Part shown: in pieces, positions 35,238-40,603 of the stretch | How positions within the stretch are numbered: position 1 is the stretch's first letter | Layout of the letters: each line of letters starts with the position of its first letter | Assembly (NCBI GenBank): GCA_022779465.1 | Contig: JALFTB010000022.1 | Span: 1-40,603, forward strand | DNA from: CAG-533 sp022779465 | GTDB lineage: Bacteria; Bacillota_I; Bacilli_A; RF39; UBA660 | Direction of reading: 5' to 3' | Length of the DNA stretch: 40,603 nt | Position numbers and translations under genes: made by a program | The notes under the pieces: model-generated | The model's database searches: none | What the model was told of the DNA's origin: nothing | What the model saw: only the letters and a program-made list of their open reading frames with translations

Positions 35238-35330
35238 ATGACAGAAGTAAGTAATGAAGAATTATTAGATATTTATAATATTTTAAAAGAATATCAAGAA
35301 TTTTTAGAAAGTGAAAAACAAGGTGACTAA
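35238..35330 (+). CDS. 30-residue acidic microprotein between giant gene and orphan gene
   Basis: A 30-codon gene with a strong AGGAGGT 5 bases before its ATG. It lies 9 bases after the giant gene's stop and ends one base before the ATG of the next gene. The peptide (MTEVSNEELLDIYNILKEYQ and 10 more, ending SEKQGD) is acidic and strongly helical, with leucine/isoleucine spacing fitting one amphipathic helix. Its last codons carry the AAGGTGA ribosome site of the next gene. It may be a small partner of the neighbouring cytosolic protein, or simply a translational coupler. No family recognised. Confidence 0.65.
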   Translation: MTEVSNEELLDIYNILKEYQEFLESEKQGD

Positions 35331-35331
35331 C

Positions 35332-36828
35332 ATGAAAGAATATATCTTAAAAGACATTGAAACTGTTAAAGCCAATCTTGAAATACTTCCTAAAAAAACT
35401 AAAGTAAATAAAGCTAAATACAATGAATATCTAGAAGAACAATTAAAAAAAATAACTCCTATGATAGAAGAAGCAGAAAAAGAAATAAGTAAAAGAGTAG
35501 AGCAAATTAAAAAGCATAACACCGAAGAAAGCTTACCAGAAGAAAGAGAATTATTAGATATCGCTAAAGTTAAAAGATTAAGTTCTCTTTCTTCATCTTC
35601 TAATAAAATGAATTTAGATTATTATTTATACGAATTAAGCAGCTTTGAAAATAATAACCTAGAAAAAATCAATGGAGTAATCTTAAAAATACTTTTAGCT
35701 TTTAAAGAAGTAGGTATAATACTTACCCCAAAAGATTTTGAATATTCAGAAGTAGTTCAAAAATATATGGATACATTAATTAATGATTATGATAATATTG
35801 AAAAAGTATTTGATGACATTTACTGGGAAAATTCAAACATTATAACTCAAATCGAGTTAAACATTAGATATCTTTACTTTAAACATAAAAAAGAAATCGA
35901 TAAATATTATGAATCACTTAAAGAAGAACCACTAGATGAATATCTAACTAAATATATTGAACTTAAAACTAATCAAAAGTTAAACGAATATCAAAATCGT
36001 ACATATCTATTTAATAACTTTATTAATCATACCTTAATGCTTACAGCTTATAGCGAAAAAACTATTGATGGACTTCTTACTGATATTATTTTAGATCGAG
36101 AAGATGAAGATAACTATTTAAATTTAACTAAACTATCATCATCATTATCAGAATATAATGAATATCTAAACTTTGAATATATCATTAAAGATATCAAAGA
36201 ACTATTTACTAAAAAAGAAGAGTACAAAGGTAAATATGATTTAAAATTAAAAGATATAACTAAAAAAGAAAAAGAATTATTTAGTTTAAATAAACAAATC
36301 AATAAAACCGGATTATTTAAACCAAATTTAAAGAAAATTAATGAATTAAAATTAAAAAGAAATACAACCATTACTGATATTTTAAGTTTATACATTGAAC
36401 TAGATGAATTAACTATTCAAAATGATATTTATAATAACGTTACTAACGAAACAACTTATCAAGATATTTTAAAATTAACATGCTTTAATACAAAATATTT
36501 TATTAAATTGTTAAAAGATCAAATCGATAATTTAACTATTGAAGATATTAACCAAAATATCACTAACTTATTTGAATATGCATTTGGTAGTGAAATAAAT
36601 ATTATTTCAAACATCGCTATCAGTGAAGAAAAAGATATTCCTAAAATTATTAAAGATAAATATCGTTTATTAAATATTTCTATTAATGAAGAAAATTTAA
36701 ATAAAGATGATATTGAAAAAGTCCAAAAAAACATTGAAGATTTAATAATTTACTACAATATCAAAAAAATAAATTTAAATATTCAAGACATCGACTTTAT
36801 CTTTAAAGCCGAGAAACTTAAAAAGTAG
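35332..36828 (+). CDS. Large cytosolic helical protein of unknown function
   Basis: 498 residues, starting at ATG 35332 because AAGGTGA fits it better than the in-frame GTG at 35311. The protein is almost all helix, rich in Lys, Glu, Ile, Leu and Asn. Probable coiled coils are at about 10-75 and 300-345 (KYDLKLKDITKKEKELFSLN region). There is no signal peptide or membrane segment, and I recognise no motif. It is encoded with the giant secreted protein although it is itself cytosolic, so it may act in secretion or folding control of that protein, or in the same machine as the AAA+ ATPase. Confidence 0.75.
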   Translation: MKEYILKDIETVKANLEILPKKTKVNKAKYNEYLEEQLKKITPMIEEAEKEISKRVEQIKKHNTEESLPEERELLDIAKVKRLSSLSSSSNKMNLDYYLYELSSFENNNLEKINGVILKILLAFKEVGIILTPKDFEYSEVVQKYMDTLINDYDNIEKVFDDIYWENSNIITQIELNIRYLYFKHKKEIDKYYESLKEEPLDEYLTKYIELKTNQKLNEYQNRTYLFNNFINHTLMLTAYSEKTIDGLLTDIILDREDEDNYLNLTKLSSSLSEYNEYLNFEYIIKDIKELFTKKEEYKGKYDLKLKDITKKEKELFSLNKQINKTGLFKPNLKKINELKLKRNTTITDILSLYIELDELTIQNDIYNNVTNETTYQDILKLTCFNTKYFIKLLKDQIDNLTIEDINQNITNLFEYAFGSEINIISNIAISEEKDIPKIIKDKYRLLNISINEENLNKDDIEKVQKNIEDLIIYYNIKKINLNIQDIDFIFKAEKLKK

Positions 36829-36849
36829 CTTAATTAAAGCTCTTTTTTT
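36827..36849 (+). terminator. Terminator after the fibre island
   Basis: A short stem AGCTT/AAGCT with a 5-base loop, overlapping the TAG stop, followed by CTTTTTTT. The stem is weak but the T run is clear. Confidence 0.6.
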
Positions 36850-36859
36850 GTGATTATTC

Positions 36860-36888
36860 TTGCGCAAATTCATAAAATTTGTTAATAT
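36860..36888 (+). promoter_or_regulatory. rpsB-tsf promoter
   Basis: TTGCGC at 36860-36865 and TAATAT at 36883-36888 with a 17-base spacer, giving a start near 36895 and a leader of about 105 bases before rpsB. Confidence 0.55.
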
Positions 36889-36914
36889 ATAGGAGGTTTT
36901 ATAACCAATATGTA

Positions 36915-36972
36915 CTTAAACTGATTTAGTTGCCTAGTGGCCAAGTGTTGGTAATTAAAGAAGACGTTTAAG
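36915..36972 (+). promoter_or_regulatory. Candidate structured rpsB leader RNA (S2 autoregulation)
   Basis: Three nested helices can form: closing helix CTTAAAC/GTTTAAG (36915-36921 with 36966-36972), inner helix TTTAGT/ATTAAA (36925-36930 with 36954-36959, one G-T pair), and an apical hairpin TGCC-TAGT-GGCCA (36931-36943) with a bulged C. In E. coli, S2 represses rpsB-tsf through its mRNA leader, so an analogous element is plausible. The pairing is seen directly; the function is inference. Confidence 0.5.
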
Positions 36973-37000
36973 GGTAAATAACGAAAGGATTGTGAGAATT

Positions 37001-37933
37001 ATGGCTGTTGTTTCTATGAGTTACTTATTAGAAGCAGGTGTTCATTTCGGACATCAAACAAAAAGATGGAATCCTAAAATGAAGGAATACATCTTCACAT
37101 CTAGAGATGATATTTATATTATCGATCTAGAAAAAACTGCATCATGCATTGAGACTGCATATGCTGAAATTAAGAAAATTGCTGAAAACGGAGGAAGCTT
37201 CCTATTTGTTGGAACTAAAAAACAAGCAGTTGAAGCATCTAAAGAAGAAGCAGAAAGAAGTGAATCTTTCTATGTTGTAGAAAGATGGTTAGGTGGAACA
37301 CTTACAAACTTCAGAACTATCAGAAAGAGAATTAAAAGATTAGAAGAAATCGAAAAAATGGAAGCTGATGGAACATTTGAAGTATTACCTAAAAAAGAAG
37401 TTATCGGACTTAAAAAAGAATATGACAAATTAAATAGAGTATTATGTGGAATCCGTAACATGGAAAAATTACCAAGTGCTTTAATTATTGTTGATCCTAA
37501 AAAAGAAATCAACGCTATTAGAGAAGCTAGAAAATTAAATATTCCAGTATTCGGATTAGTAGATACAAACTGTGATCCAGATGATGTAGACTTTGTAATC
37601 CCTGGTAATGATGACGCTGTAAGAAGTGTTAAAGTAGTTTTAGGTGTATTAACTAATGCTATTTGTGAAGCTAAAGGATTACCAATCGTAGATTACATTA
37701 CAGAAGAAGAAAAACCTAAAAAAGAACATAAAGAAGCTAAAAGCGTAAAAGAAGTATTTGTTGAAAGTTTAGACAAAGAAGAAACTAAAGAAGCTATTAA
37801 AGAAGAAAAATCAGTTGAAGATGAAGATTTAACTATTAAAACTTTAGTAGAATTAAAAGCTATTGCTAAAAAACGTGGTATTAAAGGTTATTCTTCAATG
37901 AAAAAAGAAGAATTATTAACTGCATTAAAATAA
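37001..37933 (+). CDS. rpsB: 30S ribosomal protein S2 with C-terminal Rho-N-like tail
   Basis: 310 residues. The N-terminal MAVVSMSYLLEAGVHFGHQTKRWNPKMKEYIF and the later PVFGLVDTNCDPDDVDFVIPGNDDA are diagnostic for S2, which binds late to the 30S platform with S1 and recruits mRNA. ATG 37001 is preferred over GTG 36992 because it matches the usual S2 start; AAAGGA lies 11 bases upstream. Normal S2 is about 245 residues, so this one has some 65 extra: an acidic/basic linker, then LTIKTLVELKAIAKKRGIKGYSSMKKEELLTALK, which looks like a Rho_N/SAP-type helical nucleic-acid-binding domain. It is cotranscribed with tsf 14 bases downstream. Confidence 0.95.
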   Translation: MAVVSMSYLLEAGVHFGHQTKRWNPKMKEYIFTSRDDIYIIDLEKTASCIETAYAEIKKIAENGGSFLFVGTKKQAVEASKEEAERSESFYVVERWLGGTLTNFRTIRKRIKRLEEIEKMEADGTFEVLPKKEVIGLKKEYDKLNRVLCGIRNMEKLPSALIIVDPKKEINAIREARKLNIPVFGLVDTNCDPDDVDFVIPGNDDAVRSVKVVLGVLTNAICEAKGLPIVDYITEEEKPKKEHKEAKSVKEVFVESLDKEETKEAIKEEKSVEDEDLTIKTLVELKAIAKKRGIKGYSSMKKEELLTALK

Positions 37934-37947
37934 TTGGAGGAATATAT

Positions 37948-38817
37948 ATGATAGATGCTAAAAGTGTTGCTGAATTAAGAGCAAAAACCGGTGCAGGAAT
38001 GATGGACTGCAAAAAAGCCTTAACTGAAACTAATGGAAATATGGAAGCAGCTATTGATTACCTAAGAGAAAAAGGTATTGCTAAAGCTGCAAAAAAAGAA
38101 TCAAGAATTGCTGCAGAAGGATTAGCAAACGTTTATATTGATGGTAATAAAGCTGTTATCTTAGAAGTTAACAGTGAAACAGATTTCGTTTCTAAAAATG
38201 AAGAATTTACATCTATGTTAGATACAATTGGAGAAGCTATCTTAAAGTCAGATGCAACTACCGTAGAAGAAGCTTTAACTTTACCAACAGATGAAGGAAC
38301 AGTTAATGATTTAATCGTTGCTAAAACAGCTAAAATTGGTGAAAAATTATCTTTAAGAAGAATTGAAGTAGTTACTAAAACAGATAGTGAAACATTTGGT
38401 TCTTACTTACATATGGGTGGAAAAATTGCTGTATTAACAGTATTAGAAGGTGCAAATGTTGAAGTAGCTAAAGATGTAGCTATGCAAGCAGCTGCTATGA
38501 AACCAGAATATGTTACAGAAGATGAAATTCCTGAAGACAGAATTGAAAGAGAAAGAAATATCTTCAAAGAACAAGCTATTAACGAAGGAAAACCTGCTGA
38601 AATAGCTGAAAAAATGGTAGAAGGTAGAATTAAAAAATTCTTTAAAGAAATCTGCTTAGTTCATCAAGCATTTATTAAAGATGGAGACATCGACGTAGCA
38701 ACATACGTTAAAAATAATGGTGGTAAAGTTGAAAAAATGATTCGTTTTGAAGTTGGAGAAGGAATGGAAAAACGTAATGACAACTTTGCTGAAGAAGTTA
38801 TGAACCAAATAAAATAA
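37948..38817 (+). CDS. tsf: Translation elongation factor Ts
   Basis: 289 residues. It recycles EF-Tu by exchanging GDP for GTP. The N-terminal UBA-like domain (SVAELRAKTGAGMMDCKKAL) and the EVNSETDFVSKNEEF motif that contacts EF-Tu are both present, followed by the core domains (HMGGKIAVLTVLEG, QAAAMKPEYV) and a C-terminal IRFEVGEG segment. Length matches the family. GGAGG precedes the ATG, and it forms the standard rpsB-tsf operon, closed by a hairpin terminator. pyrH does not follow, unlike many Bacillota. Confidence 0.97.
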   Translation: MIDAKSVAELRAKTGAGMMDCKKALTETNGNMEAAIDYLREKGIAKAAKKESRIAAEGLANVYIDGNKAVILEVNSETDFVSKNEEFTSMLDTIGEAILKSDATTVEEALTLPTDEGTVNDLIVAKTAKIGEKLSLRRIEVVTKTDSETFGSYLHMGGKIAVLTVLEGANVEVAKDVAMQAAAMKPEYVTEDEIPEDRIERERNIFKEQAINEGKPAEIAEKMVEGRIKKFFKEICLVHQAFIKDGDIDVATYVKNNGGKVEKMIRFEVGEGMEKRNDNFAEEVMNQIK

Positions 38818-38842
38818 ACTCAACCACAAGTTGAGTTTATTT
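38816..38842 (+). terminator. Rho-independent terminator after tsf
   Basis: A 9-bp stem AAACTCAAC/GTTGAGTTT with a 5-base loop CACAA, starting inside the tsf stop codon. The T tract is interrupted (TTTATTTC). Confidence 0.75.
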
Positions 38843-38845
38843 CTA

Positions 38846-38872
38846 TTGATTTATCGTATATATTACTATAAT
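38846..38872 (+). promoter_or_regulatory. Possible promoter for the thioredoxin-like gene
   Basis: TATAAT at 38867-38872, 25 bases before the ATG, with TTGATT at 38846-38851 at a short 15-base spacing. Confidence 0.4.
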
Positions 38873-38897
38873 ATATTAATATGAAAGGATTAACAAA

Positions 38898-39584
38898 ATG
38901 AAAAAGAAAACAAAAATAATTATCTTAATATTAATATTACTTTTATTTGGAGGCTTACTAACATTCTTTATCATAAATAATAAAAACAAAGAACTAATTA
39001 CCGAAGACTCATTAAAATTTAAAGAAGACTACGAAAGTGTAAATGGTAAAAAAGTATCAGATGAATTATCTTATTCAAGTTTAGATATTCCTAAAAACAA
39101 TCCTATGAAATACTCATCATACGAAGAAATCTTTAAAATATTAGATAATGGTACTGGTGTTATCTATTTAGGTTTTCCAGAATGTCCTTGGTGTCGTAAT
39201 ATTGTTCCTGTTCTAATAGATACTGCTTTAAAATCAAAAGTTGAAACAATTTATTATTTAAATATTAAAGATGATCGCAATGTCTTATCTTTAACTAAAA
39301 AAGGTAAAATTAAAACTGAAAAAGAAGGAACTGAAAACTATTTAAAATTAGTTGACTTATTAAAAGATAATTTAAGAGAATATGAAGGCTTAAATAATAA
39401 AAATATTAAAAGAATTTATGTTCCTTTAGTAATCTTTGTAAAAAATGGAAAAGTAGTTGGAACTTATGAATCATTACCAGCATTCCAAGAAAGAGCAAAT
39501 GGTAATGGCTTCACTCAAATGAATGAAAAAGAAAAGTCTGAATTAAGTAAAATTTATGAGAATTATTTTAAAAAAATAAACTAA
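38898..39584 (+). CDS. Membrane-anchored thioredoxin-like protein
   Basis: 228 residues. An N-terminal helix (8-26) anchors it, and the rest lies outside. The thioredoxin-type active site is ECPWCRN, with Cys96 and Cys99, preceded by the strand GVIYLGFP. A later RIYVPLVIFVKNGKVVGTYES includes the cis-Pro segment (VPLVIF). It resembles the thioredoxin-fold accessory proteins found near bacteriocin or surface-protein genes in Bacillota, which make or break disulfides outside the cell. Substrates could include the Cys-containing secreted proteins of the fibre island (inference). AAAGGA precedes the ATG. Confidence 0.85.
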   Translation: MKKKTKIIILILILLLFGGLLTFFIINNKNKELITEDSLKFKEDYESVNGKKVSDELSYSSLDIPKNNPMKYSSYEEIFKILDNGTGVIYLGFPECPWCRNIVPVLIDTALKSKVETIYYLNIKDDRNVLSLTKKGKIKTEKEGTENYLKLVDLLKDNLREYEGLNNKNIKRIYVPLVIFVKNGKVVGTYESLPAFQERANGNGFTQMNEKEKSELSKIYENYFKKIN

Positions 39585-39604
39585 GTGCATCAAGCACTTT
39601 TTTT
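39583..39604 (+). terminator. Rho-independent terminator after the thioredoxin-like gene
   Basis: Stem AAGTGC/GCACTT, 5-base loop, then a T run to 39604; it starts within the stop codon. Confidence 0.8.
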
Positions 39605-39637
39605 AATGCTTAAAAGCGTGCAAAAAGTCGAAATTTG

Positions 39638-39666
39638 TTGACAAAAAATTAAAATTAGTATAGTAT
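39638..39666 (+). promoter_or_regulatory. Sortase gene promoter
   Basis: A perfect TTGACA at 39638-39643, a 17-base spacer and TAGTAT at 39661-39666, about 47 bases before the ATG. Confidence 0.6.
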
Positions 39667-39712
39667 ATCTAATCACAAATGCATAATCATATTAAGTATA
39701 GGGGGTACTTAT

Positions 39713-40417
39713 ATGAAAAAGAAAATAGTATATTATTTACTAATAGTTTTATGTCTATTTACTTTTATATATTCAACATATCAAATCTATGGTGATTATA
39801 AAGATGATCAAAAGCAAGAACTTATTGCTTTAGAAGGGGCAGTCCCTTCAACTAAAAAAGAAACCCCAGAAGATATCATCAATAATTTAAAAAGTGAATA
39901 TCAAAATAATGACATAGTTGGAACTATAAGAATCCCAGGTACAAATATCAATCATGCCTTTGTTCAAACAACTAATAATACTTATTATTTATCTCATACC
40001 CTAAAGAGAGAAAAAAGTAAATTAGGTGCTATTTTCATGGATTATCGTAATACTTTTAATGATAAACAAATAAATATCTACGGACACAATTCAAATAAGT
40101 ATGATGTTCCATTTAAAGATTTAGTTAAATATAAAGATTCAGAGTTTACTAAAAGCAATGATGAAATATATCTAACAACTTCATCTGGCACAAATAAATA
40201 CAAAATTCAAATTGTAAATCGTACTAAATCAGATGAACACATGAAAATAGATGTTAAAGCATCATCATGGAATGAGCATATTTCAAACTTAAGAAAAGGT
40301 GCTATCTATGATACAAGAAAGGCCATAACAATGGATGAAGATATATTAATTCTTCAAACATGTTTATTAAAAGATGGAGGTAATTACTTAATAATTACTG
40401 CTACCAAAGAGAAGTAG
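39713..40417 (+). CDS. Class B-like sortase
   Basis: 234 residues with an N-terminal membrane helix (5-22). The catalytic His125 is in INIYGHNS and the catalytic Cys217 in ILQTCLLKD. The region IVGTIRIPGTNINHAFVQTTNNTYYLSHT is typical of class B sortases. The Arg normally found a few residues after the Cys is not evident; GGNYLIITA stands there, so activity may be altered or the Arg may lie elsewhere. Sortases attach surface proteins to peptidoglycan or to each other. GGGGGT precedes the ATG. A remnant of a sortase-substrate gene follows directly. Confidence 0.85.
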   Translation: MKKKIVYYLLIVLCLFTFIYSTYQIYGDYKDDQKQELIALEGAVPSTKKETPEDIINNLKSEYQNNDIVGTIRIPGTNINHAFVQTTNNTYYLSHTLKREKSKLGAIFMDYRNTFNDKQINIYGHNSNKYDVPFKDLVKYKDSEFTKSNDEIYLTTSSGTNKYKIQIVNRTKSDEHMKIDVKASSWNEHISNLRKGAIYDTRKAITMDEDILILQTCLLKDGGNYLIITATKEK

Positions 40418-40593
40418 TATATGTTTACCAATTTGTTAAAGGTCAAGAAAATGGAGAAGATCCAGTTATAACTCCTGAAGATAAACCTTACACTGGAGTA
40501 GAAGAAAGTAATTCTTATACTTCAGTAATCACTATGATATCAAGCTTAACATTAGGAACATACTTAGTAGTATCAAAAAAGAGATTTAATTAA
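40408..40593 (+). pseudogene. Orphan C-terminal cell-wall sorting-signal fragment
   Basis: In a frame different from the sortase, overlapping its last codons, lies REVVYVYQFVKGQENGED, then TPEDKPYTGVEESNS, a hydrophobic stretch (YTSVITMISSLTLGTYLVV) and SKKRFN with a TAA. This is the classic end of a wall-anchored protein: the last strand of a MucBP-like repeat (VVYVYQ), a PxTG-type sortase motif (KPYTG), a membrane segment and a basic tail. No start codon or ribosome site for it is visible. It looks like the 3' remnant of a substrate gene whose body has been deleted up to the sortase gene. Confidence 0.7.
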
Positions 40594-40603
40594 ATCTCTT
40601 TTT
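40579..40603 (+). terminator. Terminator at the right edge
   Basis: A perfect palindrome AAGAGATTTAA/TTAAATCTCTT around the stop codon, followed by T at the window end. Confidence 0.7.

Overview
This 40.6-kb window is AT-rich (GC roughly 28%, estimated by eye) and comes from a low-GC, cell-wall-bearing Bacillota-type bacterium. TGA acts as a stop codon (for example at 22298-22300 and 8250-8252), so this is not a Mycoplasma-type code. Strong AGGAGG-like ribosome sites, a D,D-carboxypeptidase, a sortase, SipW/TasA-type secretion and rpsB-tsf all fit. My best guess is an uncultured gut Bacilli lineage (RF39/Erysipelotrichia-like); this is an inference from style, not a match. Nearly everything is on the + strand.

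Layout. (1) 1-4837: housekeeping and envelope genes: a partial acidic protein, a small membrane protein, a DUF1292-like protein, a lipoprotein, a DacF-type carboxypeptidase, an ICMT-like membrane methyltransferase and a DUF2974 hydrolase. (2) 4885-13492: a compact island that looks like an undescribed RiPP (modified peptide) cluster. A strong promoter and Shine-Dalgarno precede a 29-codon gene (4946-5035) whose product ends in CCVHRS. A hairpin terminator follows, then an overlapping operon: an ATP-grasp/phosphohistidine phosphotransferase, a radical SAM/SPASM enzyme, a MccB-like (ThiF/E1) adenylating enzyme, a family-5 solute-binding protein without a signal peptide, a PLP aminotransferase and an ABC-F protein that may give self-protection at the ribosome. 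(3) 13580-15092: a small membrane protein and a decayed MBOAT/DHHW O-acetylation locus collapsed into one pseudogene. (4) 15157-36828: a large surface-fibre island. It has three SipW-type signal peptidase genes (one lacking the catalytic residues), about seven TasA/camelysin-like secreted proteins (one on the minus strand), a membrane-anchored McrB-like AAA+ ATPase with a DUF2357 partner but no recognisable nuclease, a 2863-residue surface protein with a long Gly-Gly repeat solenoid interrupted by a CBM-like domain, a 30-residue microprotein and two cytosolic orphan proteins. (5) 36860-40603: rpsB with a candidate structured leader and a C-terminal Rho-N-like tail, tsf, a membrane-anchored thioredoxin-like protein, and a class B-like sortase abutting an orphan cell-wall sorting-signal fragment.

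How the genes may work together. In the RiPP island the peptide would be the substrate. The radical SAM and MccB-like enzymes would modify it, with the phosphotransferase and aminotransferase as tailoring enzymes, and the ABC-F would protect the producer's ribosomes. No exporter is present. In the fibre island the active SipW enzymes would release TasA-like subunits, while the membrane AAA+ ATPase, DUF2357 protein and orphan cytosolic proteins may form a machine that assembles or positions the fibre and the giant protein. Both proposals rest on domain recognition by eye and gene context, not on searches.
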